A stretch of DNA of 11,062 nucleotides from CAYXVU01 sp964468725 (GCA_964468725.1 CAYXVU010000201.1:1-11062); one strand, 5' to 3'; positions 1-6,950 are shown, numbered from the stretch's first letter. Made by a program: numbers and translations. Notes: generated by a model from the letters alone, not told the origin.

Positions 1-145
1 TGACGCACTCGATGGCACGGTTCTCTCTATCGACGATGAAGACGACGATGATGACGACGATGATGACGATGGCGATCACGATGACGATCACGAGAAAGAG
101 AAAACTGCCAAACCGAAAGAGGCGAAGCCGAAAAAGAAGAATTGA
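1..145 (+). CDS. C-terminal end of an unknown protein with poly-Asp/His and Lys-rich tail
   Basis: Only the last 47 codons are inside the window; the frame (first full codon at 2) runs open from the left edge to TGA at 143-145. The visible part reads DALDGTVLSID, then DDE, ten consecutive Asp, then a Gly/Asp/His stretch with two His, and finally a basic tail ending KPKKKN. The Asp run uses GAC and GAT codons mixed, partly as a 12-bp tandem duplication at 41-64, so both slippage and selection for acidity may have shaped it. Such acidic-histidine tails can bind divalent metal or simply be disordered; nothing here distinguishes these. The upstream domain is not visible, so no function is offered. 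The gene converges on the isomerase gene at 162 with a 16-nt gap. That it is a coding end is fairly sure because of the strong codon periodicity. Confidence 0.7.
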   Translation, partial: DALDGTVLSIDDEDDDDDDDDDDGDHDDDHEKEKTAKPKEAKPKKKN

Positions 146-157
146 CGCCAACGATCA

Positions 158-180
158 CGCGCTACACATCGCATAGCGCG
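158..180. terminator. small hairpin at a convergent gene junction (possible bidirectional terminator)
   Basis: CGCGCTA at 158-164 and TAGCGCG at 174-180 form a perfect 7-bp stem with a 9-nt loop. It spans the stop codon of the minus-strand isomerase and lies 13 nt after the stop of the plus-strand gene, the expected place for a shared terminator. There is no T-tract on either side, so it is not a textbook intrinsic terminator and may be chance in GC-rich coding sequence. Confidence 0.25.
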
Positions 181-1025
181 ACGGCTTCGCGCAGCGAGGC
201 GAGCGGGTCACGCTTGGGCACGAATTCGTGCGCCAGATAACCGGCAAATCCAGTCTCCACGATTGTTTTGCAGACGGCCACATAATTCAATTCCTGTGTG
301 CCATCAATCTCGTTTCTGCCCGGCACACCGCCCGTGTGATAGTGGGCGATGTGTTGATGATGAGTGCGAATCGTGCGAATCACATCCCCTTCCATAATCT
401 GCATGTGATAGATGTCATATAACAACTTGATGCGCGGCGAGGCGACGGCTTTGACAACTTCGACGCCGAACGGGGTGTGGTCGCCGTGATAGTCTTTGTG
501 ATCAACCTTGCTGTTGAGCAATTCGACGCAGATGGTAACGCCATGATCTTCGGCGACTTTCTTGATGCGATTGAGGGCGGCCACACAATTTTCGACGGCT
601 TGCGCGTCGCTCATACCGCGCCGATTGCCGAAGAAGGTTATCAGATTGGGCACGCCCGCTTTGGCGGCGCGCGGAATGCTCTGCTCAAAGTTTTTGACGA
701 TCTCGTCGTGGTTCGCCGTATCGTTGAGAGCTTTGGGAATGGTGCCGCCACCGCCGTACCCCATTGAACAGGTCAAACCGAATTGTTTGACCGTTGGCCA
801 ATCTTTCTCTTCGAGCAAATCAATCGCCGTCAGCCCCATCTCGACGATGGCGCGGCAAAAATCGGGCAGCGGAATTCGGCCATAACACCAGCGCGAAACC
901 GATTGTTTGAGCCGCCCGTTTTTCACGACGCGACCCGCCGCTTGATGGGTGAGCACGGCTGAGGGCAACCGCAGGATTGCCGCCGTAGCCGCGCCGAATC
1001 CGATCAACCAATCTCGCCTGTTCAT
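162..1025 (-). CDS. Tat-exported hydroxypyruvate isomerase-like TIM-barrel protein
   Basis: This 287-residue protein matches the hydroxypyruvate isomerase (Hyi) branch of the AP-endonuclease-2-like TIM-barrel sugar isomerases, which interconvert aldose/ketose or keto-acid forms using a divalent metal. Visible hallmarks are CVELLNSKVDHKDY (Glu168, expected metal/catalytic Glu), LLYDIYHMQ (Asp204, His207), HYHTGGVPGRNEIDGTQELNY (His228, His230, Arg237) and AHEFVP (Glu267, second catalytic Glu). The N-terminus NRRDWLIGFGAATAAIL is a twin-arginine signal, so the mature enzyme is probably periplasmic, unlike cytosolic E. coli Hyi. An ATG lies at 1031, but GGAGG at 1033-1037 is 7 nt from the ATG at 1025, which I prefer. 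It is divergent from another TIM-barrel isomerase at 1171, and the shared 145-bp region could co-regulate them. The true substrate is unknown; the fold and family are confident. Confidence 0.88.
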   Translation of the reverse strand: MNRRDWLIGFGAATAAILRLPSAVLTHQAAGRVVKNGRLKQSVSRWCYGRIPLPDFCRAIVEMGLTAIDLLEEKDWPTVKQFGLTCSMGYGGGGTIPKALNDTANHDEIVKNFEQSIPRAAKAGVPNLITFFGNRRGMSDAQAVENCVAALNRIKKVAEDHGVTICVELLNSKVDHKDYHGDHTPFGVEVVKAVASPRIKLLYDIYHMQIMEGDVIRTIRTHHQHIAHYHTGGVPGRNEIDGTQELNYVAVCKTIVETGFAGYLAHEFVPKRDPLASLREAVALCDV

Positions 1026-1032
1026 GAGCATT

Positions 1033-1037
1033 CCTCC
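1033..1037 (-). promoter_or_regulatory. Shine-Dalgarno GGAGG deciding the isomerase start
   Basis: On the minus strand the sequence reads GGGGAGGAATGCTCATG. The GGAGG abuts the first ATG (1031), too close for initiation, but is ideally spaced (7 nt) from the second ATG (1025). The second start also places the twin-arginine pair at residues 3-4. Confidence 0.65.
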
Positions 1038-1098
1038 CCGCCAGTGATGGCCAACGATGATGCTATAGCCGCGTTGCGGGCGTCAATGCGGGTGCGTC

Positions 1099-1127
1099 TT
1101 GACCCTCCGGCAGAGGTACGGTACGTT
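1099..1127 (+). promoter_or_regulatory. weak candidate sigma70-type promoter for the cytoplasmic TIM-barrel gene
   Basis: TTGACC at 1099-1104 (5 of 6 to the -35 consensus) is followed after 17 nt by TACGTT at 1122-1127 (3 of 6 to the -10 consensus), giving a start of transcription shortly before the ATG at 1171. The -10 is poor, so this is tentative. The region 1026-1170 is the divergent intergenic space between the two isomerase genes; nothing else convincing was seen there. Confidence 0.3.
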
Positions 1128-1156
1128 TGCGCCGCTTGCATCAATGATCGAAATAG

Positions 1157-1167
1157 AGAGGAAGAGG
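1157..1167 (+). promoter_or_regulatory. purine-rich Shine-Dalgarno supporting start at 1171
   Basis: The stretch AGAGGAAGAGG just before the ATG at 1171 offers AGGA about 8 nt from the start. The in-frame alternatives, a TTG at 1099 and an ATG at 1144, have no comparable site, and the family-like sequence begins only after 1171. Confidence 0.55.
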
Positions 1168-1170
1168 CTG

Positions 1171-2412
1171 ATGGCCATCAAACCATTCGCGCCGCAATTT
1201 ATGAAGATCGGAGTGCTGACCGCCGCCCTACAAGAGCTAACCCCGCGCGCGGTGCGCGATGCCGACCCAGATCGGGCAATCGAAGAGTGGGTGGAATTCG
1301 CTGGCGAACTCGCAGTTGACAATCTTCAACTCTCCGCCGCGTTGCATCCGACCGAAGCCGATGTGCCTGCCGAAGCAATGCTCGACCCGGTGGCGAACAC
1401 GCTCGATCTGCGCGCGCCGTTTGATCGCGCCCGCGCCGCCCGCGTTCTCGCCGTTTTGCAGCAGTTCAACATCGGCATCTCCGACATTGGTTACTTCGAC
1501 AATATGCTGCATCACGACCCGGCGATTCGAAAGAAGAAGCATGACTTTATGCTGCGCGTCTTCGACGCTGCTGTGTTGCTAGGCGTAGATGCGGTGTGCG
1601 GTTTTGTCGGGCGCAATCAGCAGCTCGGCATGGAGCAAAACTTGGCGGATTTCAGCGAGCACTTCATCCCCCTGCTCAAAGAGGCGAAAGCGCGCGGTTT
1701 GACCTATCGCATCGAACAATGTCCGATGCCGGGATGGACGGTGGGCGACAATTTTCATAACAACATCGCGTACACGCCGGGGTTGTGGATTGCTTTGCAT
1801 CGTCTCTGTGAACGCGCCGGAGTAGGCGATCAATTTCGCATTCATTACGATCCTTCGCACGCCATCTTGATGGGGCAAGATACGCGCTCGATCTTTCAAT
1901 ACCTGAAAGACGAAGGCTACAACTTTTTGATCGGCGGCTTTCACGTCAAGGGGCAAGTCATGGACGGGCGCGGGGTCGCAGCCTGGGGATACGGCGGGCA
2001 AACCGTCGAGCGCGGCGATTGGGCGAATGGCGAGCCTTCGGCAAATCCCGCCGACCAAGCCAATGCATGGAAGAAACAGACCGTGCTGTGCGAACACGAA
2101 TTGCCGGGAACGGCGCGACACGACCCGCTGGCCTATTTGCAAAACCGCACGGTGGATTGGTTAGACCATCAGCTTGCGGCGCGTGAACTCTTAGCCCTCG
2201 ATATTGCCGAGACGCATTTGATCGTCGAACACGAATACCCGCCCGCCCGCATTCAAGACAAAGAGCGATTGAAGCCCATTCTGCAAGGTTCGATTGCCTT
2301 CACGCGCAAGATTGACGAAGCCGCAGCCTGCATGTTCGCGTTGCAACAGGAGGTGCTTGCGGCTCAAGCCATCCCCGTGCAAGGCAGAGGGCGCGAGGCA
2401 TTCAGGAGCTAA
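1171..2412 (+). CDS. sugar phosphate isomerase/epimerase-like TIM-barrel protein
   Basis: A 413-residue protein of the xylose-isomerase-like/AP-endonuclease-2 TIM-barrel superfamily, without a signal peptide, so probably cytoplasmic. The barrel opens with FMKIGVLTAAL (residues 10-20). Likely metal ligands follow in the usual order: Glu182 in YRIEQCPMPGW, Asp227 and His230 in IHYDPSHAILMGQD, His258 in GGFHVKGQ, and Glu353 or Glu355 in LIVEHEYP. Between His258 and the last Glu is a long insertion (about 261-345, with WGYGGQTVERGDW and VLCEHELPG), which explains why it is longer than the common 260-300 residues. Relatives are often annotated only as sugar phosphate isomerase/epimerase, and their substrates are mostly unknown. 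The start at 1171 is chosen for its Shine-Dalgarno. It converges on the DUF885 gene with 32 nt between stops. The divergent neighbour is also a TIM-barrel isomerase, suggesting a shared sugar or polyol pathway. Confidence 0.85.
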   Translation: MAIKPFAPQFMKIGVLTAALQELTPRAVRDADPDRAIEEWVEFAGELAVDNLQLSAALHPTEADVPAEAMLDPVANTLDLRAPFDRARAARVLAVLQQFNIGISDIGYFDNMLHHDPAIRKKKHDFMLRVFDAAVLLGVDAVCGFVGRNQQLGMEQNLADFSEHFIPLLKEAKARGLTYRIEQCPMPGWTVGDNFHNNIAYTPGLWIALHRLCERAGVGDQFRIHYDPSHAILMGQDTRSIFQYLKDEGYNFLIGGFHVKGQVMDGRGVAAWGYGGQTVERGDWANGEPSANPADQANAWKKQTVLCEHELPGTARHDPLAYLQNRTVDWLDHQLAARELLALDIAETHLIVEHEYPPARIQDKERLKPILQGSIAFTRKIDEAAACMFALQQEVLAAQAIPVQGRGREAFRS

Positions 2413-2444
2413 GAAGCAGTCTATCAGGGATGGCGAGCCTCTCT

Positions 2445-4250
2445 TCACCGATTCGCCGGATTTGCGCCGTAGAACTTCCAGTTCGATTGAAAGTCGCGCG
2501 TCAACGTTTGATTCGTCAACCCGGCGCGCACCATCTCAACCGGGATGCTGCCGCCGCGCAAAATCGCATCGTGAAAGGCGCGGTTGGTCATCTTGCCCGA
2601 CTCGACCAACTCGCGGTGCAAAGCGCGAAATTGCAACCCGCCGAGCAAGTAGGCGCATTGATAGAGCGGCGAGTAATCGCCAGCAAATGACCGGCGAACT
2701 TCGGCTGTCGCGTTGTCCACTTCATGGCCGACGCGCTTGACCAGCAAGTCAATACACTCCTGCGGCGTCATCTGCTCCAGATGAAAGCTCAACGAGAAGA
2801 TAATCCGCGCGCAGCGATGCATGCGCCAAAAGAGCATGCCGATCTTGTTCTCCGGCGTCTTCGCAAAGTTCATATCCCACAGCAGCAACTCCCAATAGAG
2901 CGCCCAGCCTTCGCCCCAAAAGGGAGTGCCGAAGATGCTGCGATGAGTGCGGTAACGCGAGGTCATAAAGCCTTGCAGATGATGGCCGGGGATGAGTTCG
3001 TGATGCACGGTGGCGCGCGAGAAGTGGCGATTATTGCCGCGCATGCTCATCATCTTCTGTTCGTGGGTCATCGAGTTGGTCGGGAATGAGACTTGAATCA
3101 CCTCGCCGCCCAGAAAGAAGGGCGACACAAGTTGGCGTTCCGGCGACAACATCTCCAGTCGCCAGGTATCGCGCGCCAGTTGCGGAATGGTCACCAGATC
3201 ATTCTTCTCTAAAAACTCAATCGCTTCGAGCGCCAGTTCCCGAATCAATTCTGGCTGCTTGCCCGGTTCGACGTGCAAGGTCTTCACATACTCCAACGCT
3301 TTCGCCCAATCGTCGCCGTATCCGAGTTCGCGCGCCGCTTTCTTCATCTCGTTTTCGCACCAGTCGAGTTCTTTGCGCGCCAGCGCGATCAACTCTTCCG
3401 GCGTGTAGGGGATCATCTCGGCGACCAGTTCGCTCATCAAGGCATCGCGGCCAATCGGGTCGCCGATGATCGTCGTCTTATCATCCGGTTTGATGCCCAC
3501 CAGTTTGTCGCGCACGAAGGCGGCGTACTCTTCCAGCGACTTGTCGAATTGTTTGTAAGGTTCGCCCACCCACCAGGTAAAGAGCGGGTCATAGCCATTA
3601 TAAAAATTGAACCAATTCTTTAATGTATTGCGCCACAGGCCGAGCATGGTAAAGGCGCGATTGGCGACAGTCTTCTTGATCTTCGACGGCTGCGGGTTGT
3701 TTTCGGGATTCTTGGTTTCAGGTTTGGCAGGCGACTCGAACGATTTGCGCGTGTCAAGAATCTGCTTGTTCAAATCGGTAAGCAACCGCGCCGTCTTTTC
3801 GGCGTCGAGTTTATCCATCCGCCGCCGCGCTTCTTCGAGTTCAATGATCGTTTTGGCAAAGGGGACGAGCGGCTCCATCTCCGAAAACCGCGCAGCTTCG
3901 ATGTCGAGTTCGCGCAATTCATGGCGCAGGTGATTCGTAAACAGAGTATAGTCCACGCGGTCTTCCTGATTGAGCGCATCGAAGTTGAGCTTCTGCGTCA
4001 ACGCCAGCCAGTCGGCATAGAATTGTTGATAGCGCGCGCGCCGCACGTGCGAGAACGGCACAGAGTAGTAGCGATTCAAACTGTTGCGATCAATGGCGAA
4101 GCGCCGCAACAATCCGACTATCTCGCTTGCCGGTTGATTCACATCCGTTAAGGTGAAGTCGTTCGAAGTCGGTCTGACGTTCGATGTTTGTGCCATCAGC
4201 GGCAGCGCGACAGAGAGGATGATGAGAAGAGCAGCGAGAATCTTTTTCAT
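2445..4250 (-). CDS. secreted DUF885 family protein (putative zinc metallopeptidase)
   Basis: A 601-residue protein with a Sec signal peptide (MKKILAALLIILSVALPLMA, cleavage before Gln21), placing it in the periplasm or outside. The family hallmark is HHELIPGHH at 416-424, an HExxPGH zinc-site variant (His417, Glu418, and His423/424), followed by WGEGWALYWE with Glu447 as a likely third ligand. A helical N-terminal half and the charged, Pro-rich linker at about 172-192 (PAKPETKNPENNPQPSK) precede the catalytic region. DUF885 proteins are presumed peptidases; the specificity of this one cannot be read. The longest frame starts at 4313, but the ATG at 4250 has GAGG 5 nt upstream and begins a perfect signal peptide, so it is preferred. 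It sits 328 bp downstream of the 203-residue gene, across a repeat-rich spacer, so it is probably transcribed separately. No good promoter was found. Confidence 0.9.
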   Translation of the reverse strand: MKKILAALLIILSVALPLMAQTSNVRPTSNDFTLTDVNQPASEIVGLLRRFAIDRNSLNRYYSVPFSHVRRARYQQFYADWLALTQKLNFDALNQEDRVDYTLFTNHLRHELRELDIEAARFSEMEPLVPFAKTIIELEEARRRMDKLDAEKTARLLTDLNKQILDTRKSFESPAKPETKNPENNPQPSKIKKTVANRAFTMLGLWRNTLKNWFNFYNGYDPLFTWWVGEPYKQFDKSLEEYAAFVRDKLVGIKPDDKTTIIGDPIGRDALMSELVAEMIPYTPEELIALARKELDWCENEMKKAARELGYGDDWAKALEYVKTLHVEPGKQPELIRELALEAIEFLEKNDLVTIPQLARDTWRLEMLSPERQLVSPFFLGGEVIQVSFPTNSMTHEQKMMSMRGNNRHFSRATVHHELIPGHHLQGFMTSRYRTHRSIFGTPFWGEGWALYWELLLWDMNFAKTPENKIGMLFWRMHRCARIIFSLSFHLEQMTPQECIDLLVKRVGHEVDNATAEVRRSFAGDYSPLYQCAYLLGGLQFRALHRELVESGKMTNRAFHDAILRGGSIPVEMVRAGLTNQTLTRDFQSNWKFYGANPANR

Positions 4251-4320
4251 GATGGCCTCACTTTGGGTGGAGTCGCTTCGCGGTTGTCTGGAAGTGGTCT
4301 CTTTACTTCTCAACCAACCG

Positions 4321-4380
4321 TTGAGGAGCGGTCTGTGACCGCGACGAGCCGCAGTCCGGCGGTCACAGACCGCCTCTCAA
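4321..4380. repeat. palindromic repeat copy A (head-to-head pair)
   Basis: The arms at 4321-4342 and 4359-4380 are inverted repeats matching at 20 of 22 positions, with a 16-nt loop. Each arm contains its own palindrome: GCGGTC-TGT-GACCGC at 4328-4342 and GGCGGTC-ACA-GACCGCC at 4358-4374. The element can therefore fold as one long stem or as two short hairpins. Read on the minus strand, the right arm is nearly identical (22 of 23) to the left arm of the copy at 9450-9531. Confidence 0.85.
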
Positions 4381-4469
4381 CCCCTCTCTGGTATTGATGC
4401 TTGCAGCGCGTCGCTTGCCGCAGTCCGGCGGTCACAGACCGCCTCTCAACCCCCCTCTTTGATATTGAT
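4348..4469. repeat. 69-bp tandem duplication containing repeat half-copy B
   Basis: A 37-bp segment at 4348-4384 recurs exactly at 4417-4453 (period 69 bp). Weaker similarity continues into the CCTCT...ATATTGAT or GGTATTGAT stretch, to about 4398 and 4469. The second unit has only the right arm of the palindromic repeat (4427-4449), so it looks like a partial duplication of copy A. Apart from these repeats and the hairpin at 4479-4519, the 328-bp region 4251-4578 holds nothing I recognise. Confidence 0.8.
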
Positions 4470-4478
4470 CGCCTCGGG

Positions 4479-4519
4479 CGGTCAGGAATCGGCGGCGATG
4501 CCCAGCCGATTCCTGACCG
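4479..4519. repeat. 14-bp perfect inverted repeat
   Basis: CGGTCAGGAATCGG at 4479-4492 pairs perfectly with CCGATTCCTGACCG at 4506-4519 across a 13-nt loop. It is 60 bp beyond the stop of the 203-residue gene on the minus strand. It shares only the GCGGTCA edge with the main repeat family and has no T-tract, so it may be a diverged relative or an RNA-stabilising hairpin rather than a terminator. Confidence 0.75.
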
Positions 4520-4578
4520 TAGCGTACTGGCAACGTAAAGAGCCTTCGTCGTCGCGCGCATCGAAACCGGGCAACGAT

Positions 4579-5190
4579 TCATCCGGCAATCAGCCGCCGA
4601 TTCAACTCTTCGACCAGCGCGGCGGCAGCCTCCGCATTGGCATGATGCAGAGCGTCAATGATTGAGGAGTAGATTCCGTGCAGCGCGCGGGCAGTATCTT
4701 CGACGATATAAAATCGCACGTTCAGTTGCGTATGGCTGAGGTCGGCAGGTACGCCGAGCGCGCGACCGTTCAGGCCTTCGAAGTGCAGATACATCACGCC
4801 GGTAAACGATGTGCCATCGGTGCTCTCGGTGGCTATGGGCGTCATCGTATTGGCGGCGCGCTTTTGTTCGAATGCGGCAATCGCAGCGCCGCTATTGGGT
4901 CGCGGTGGGCCGCCGCCGAGTCCGCTCTGCACACCGACCAACATCGCTTTGATGCCATCGCTCGATTGCGCGCGCCCCTTCGCACCGGCCACTGTGAACT
5001 TGCCATGCAGGAGAAACCTGCTGTTTTTCACTTCGCCTTTTGCCGGAGCATAGGTGAACTGGTAGGTTGCACCTGCCAGCGTGAAGTCTCCCGTAAAGAC
5101 GCGCTGAGTCGAAAGGCCGGTGATGGTGTGTAGCTTTCTTTGCGGCCTTGCCTTGGCGCTCTTCTTCTTTGCCGATTGCGTGAAAAACAT
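4579..5190 (-). CDS. unrecognised 203-residue protein coupled to the GMC oxidoreductase
   Basis: I do not recognise this protein. It has no signal peptide; residues 1-18 are basic (FTQSAKKKSAKARPQRK). The next part looks beta-rich, with alternating hydrophobic strands (RVFTGDFTLAGATYQFTYAP, then SRFLLHGKFTVAG). A Gly/Pro linker around 91-99 (GLGGGPPRP) follows. A second beta segment (FTGVMYLHFEGLNG, LNVRFYIVED) comes next, and then a C-terminal amphipathic helix of about 30 residues rich in Ala/Glu/Leu. It starts 18 nt after the GMC stop, with AGGAG at 5197-5201 six nt from the ATG, so the two are almost certainly co-transcribed. It lacks the DxxIPxD/PGA signatures and Tat signal of the usual gluconate-2-dehydrogenase subunit 3 partner of GMC enzymes. 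A role as accessory or partner is inferred from position only. Confidence 0.75.
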   Translation of the reverse strand: MFFTQSAKKKSAKARPQRKLHTITGLSTQRVFTGDFTLAGATYQFTYAPAKGEVKNSRFLLHGKFTVAGAKGRAQSSDGIKAMLVGVQSGLGGGPPRPNSGAAIAAFEQKRAANTMTPIATESTDGTSFTGVMYLHFEGLNGRALGVPADLSHTQLNVRFYIVEDTARALHGIYSSIIDALHHANAEAAAALVEELNRRLIAG

Positions 5191-5208
5191 CCTCCGCTCC
5201 TCTCTCCC

Positions 5209-6918
5209 TCACAGATTGCCGCGCTTGCGCTCTTCGACAATATAGTCACAGGCGCGAATGGTCAGCGCCAGAATGGTCAGCGTCGGGTTTTGATTGGCCG
5301 ATGAGACGAAAGCCGCCCCATCCGTAACGAAGACGTTCTTGGCATCCCAACATTGATTGAAGTTGTTGAGCACCGATTTTTTCGGGTCTTTGCCCATGCG
5401 CGCGGTGCACAATTCATGAATGATGCGACCGGGAGCGGTGAGCCTGCCGCCCGTCGAAACGACTTCCGCACCGGCAGCGCGCAAAATCTCTTCGCTCGCT
5501 TCGGCGGCGTCTTTTGCCATCTCGCGTTCGTTGTCGGAGTGTTCGATGTGAATCTTCAAAACCGGAATCCCCCACGCATCCACAACGCCGTTGGGGTCAA
5601 TCTCGACGTAGTTCTCGAAGCGCGATAGCATCTCGGCGCGCGTCGTCATACCGACCGGCGCGGTGTACCATCGGCGCACTTTCTTCTTGAACTCGGAGCC
5701 AAAACCGGGGCAGTAATTGACATTGCGCGCCACACCGGGAAATGCGCCGATGGCCGAACCGCATTCGAACCCGTAACCGCGAATGAAGCGCGCCTGCTTC
5801 GTCTCTTTGTTCAAGTTGCGAAATCGCGGAATGAACATGCCGGTGGATTTGCCGTCTTCGTTAATGGGTTCGCGTCCGGCCAGCACCGGCAAATAGCCGC
5901 TCGCGCCGATGCCGCCGAAATGGTCTACCAGATAATGGCCAAGCACGCCCGATGAATTGCCCAGCCCGTTGGGGTGTTGACGCGACTTTGAGTTGAGCAG
6001 CAAGCGTGTGCTTTCCAGCGCCGAGGCCGCAACAATGATTACCTTGCCGAAGACTTCGAACTCTTGATGCGTGAGGCGGTCTACACAAGCGACGCCTTTG
6101 GCTCTCCCGGTGTTGGCGTCAACGATGAGGTGCCGCGCAACCGAGTTTGGCCGCAAGGTCATGCGCCCGGTCGCCTGTGCAACCGGCAACGTCGAAGACA
6201 GCGAGTTGAACATCGCGCCAACCGTGCAACCATTGCCGCAACTTCCACAGTAATGGCATTTATAACGCCCTTTCATATGCGGCTTGGGCGCACCCGTCAG
6301 CATGGCAACGCGCGGGCTGATGGCGATGCGTCCGGTCTTTTCCGCGCCCTTGCGGAGCAGATGCTCGCCGCACGTGAGCTTCATCGGCGGATAGAATTTT
6401 CCGTCCGGCAGATACCACAGTCCGTCGTTGTTACCGGCTACGCCGATGAACTCTTCGGCACGATCATAATAGGGCGCGATTTCGGCGTAGCTGATCGGCC
6501 AATCATCGCCGAAGCCATCGTGGCTGGCAGCTTTGAAATCGAGGTCAGAGAGTCGCCACGAAAATCTTCCCCAATGCAGCGTCTTGCCGCCGACAATGCG
6601 CGCCCGCACCCACATAAAGGGCTTGCCCGGATCGGTCGTGTAGGGATGCTCCGTGTCGTTGACATAGAAGTGGCGCGAGAATTCGCCTGCCGTGTCTTGC
6701 ATCCATTGCTCTTTGGCTTTCCATCCCGGCGGGCCGGAGCCTCTGTACATGGATTGATACGCCCAGCGATTCATTGCCAGATCGCGTTCGATGTTCACCG
6801 GCGGCCCGGCTTCTAAGACCAGCACCGTCATGCCTTTTTCAGTAAGCTCTTTGGCAGCCATCCCGCCGGATGCGCCAGAGCCGACAATAACGGCATCATA
6901 GATTTTCTGCTTTGCCAT
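5209..6918 (-). CDS. GMC family FAD-dependent oxidoreductase
   Basis: A 569-residue flavoenzyme of the glucose-methanol-choline family, which oxidises alcohol groups of sugars, sterols or other substrates. FAD is bound through VIVGSGASGGMAAKEL (residues 11-25) with Glu36 in VLVLEAGPP; RIVGGKTLHWGRFSWRL (107-123) is the second FAD signature. CHYCGSCGNGC at 221-231 has four Cys (221, 224, 227, 231), recalling GMC dehydrogenases that carry an Fe-S cluster. The C-terminal active site is HELCTARMG (His501) and SANQNPTLTI (Asn544, at the usual second His/Asn position). No Tat or Sec signal is seen. The longest frame starts at 6969, but the ATG at 6918 has GGAGG four nt upstream and begins right at the FAD fold. 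Relatives include gluconate dehydrogenase large subunits and glucoside 3-dehydrogenases; the substrate cannot be read. It is first gene of a unit with the 203-residue gene. Confidence 0.92.
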   Translation of the reverse strand: MAKQKIYDAVIVGSGASGGMAAKELTEKGMTVLVLEAGPPVNIERDLAMNRWAYQSMYRGSGPPGWKAKEQWMQDTAGEFSRHFYVNDTEHPYTTDPGKPFMWVRARIVGGKTLHWGRFSWRLSDLDFKAASHDGFGDDWPISYAEIAPYYDRAEEFIGVAGNNDGLWYLPDGKFYPPMKLTCGEHLLRKGAEKTGRIAISPRVAMLTGAPKPHMKGRYKCHYCGSCGNGCTVGAMFNSLSSTLPVAQATGRMTLRPNSVARHLIVDANTGRAKGVACVDRLTHQEFEVFGKVIIVAASALESTRLLLNSKSRQHPNGLGNSSGVLGHYLVDHFGGIGASGYLPVLAGREPINEDGKSTGMFIPRFRNLNKETKQARFIRGYGFECGSAIGAFPGVARNVNYCPGFGSEFKKKVRRWYTAPVGMTTRAEMLSRFENYVEIDPNGVVDAWGIPVLKIHIEHSDNEREMAKDAAEASEEILRAAGAEVVSTGGRLTAPGRIIHELCTARMGKDPKKSVLNNFNQCWDAKNVFVTDGAAFVSSANQNPTLTILALTIRACDYIVEERKRGNL

Positions 6919-6950
6919 GATTCCTCCGATGATTGCGTTGATTGCGCGGC

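Noticed and set aside
1099..1170. TTG at 1099 as the start of the cytoplasmic TIM-barrel gene
   Set aside because: No ribosome site precedes it, the extra 24 residues do not look like the family, and the TTGACC fits a promoter -35 element; the ATG at 1171 has a purine-rich site.
1579..2142. A 187-codon minus-strand frame opposite the cytoplasmic TIM barrel, and a similar 176-codon plus-strand frame at 9640-10170
   Set aside because: Both mirror well-supported genes on the other strand and show no domain, signal peptide or ribosome site of their own.
2413..2458. Weak GGCGA/TCGCC inverted repeat at the convergent stops
   Set aside because: A 5-bp stem with a 17-nt loop is within chance expectation and lacks a T-tract.
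4321..4519. Possible CRISPR array
   Set aside because: Only two direct copies exist, they are palindromic and unequal, the spacing region is itself partly repeated, and no cas gene is near.
4310..4582. A 90-codon minus-strand frame encoding repeated RRSVTAGLR-type sequence
   Set aside because: The repeated peptide is just the translation of the palindromic repeats and the 69-bp duplication; there is no ribosome site and no family resemblance.
6064..6816. A 250-codon plus-strand frame opposite the GMC gene
   Set aside because: It is the antisense of a strongly supported gene, has His/Arg-rich low-quality composition and no recognisable motif; long antisense frames are common in GC-rich DNA.
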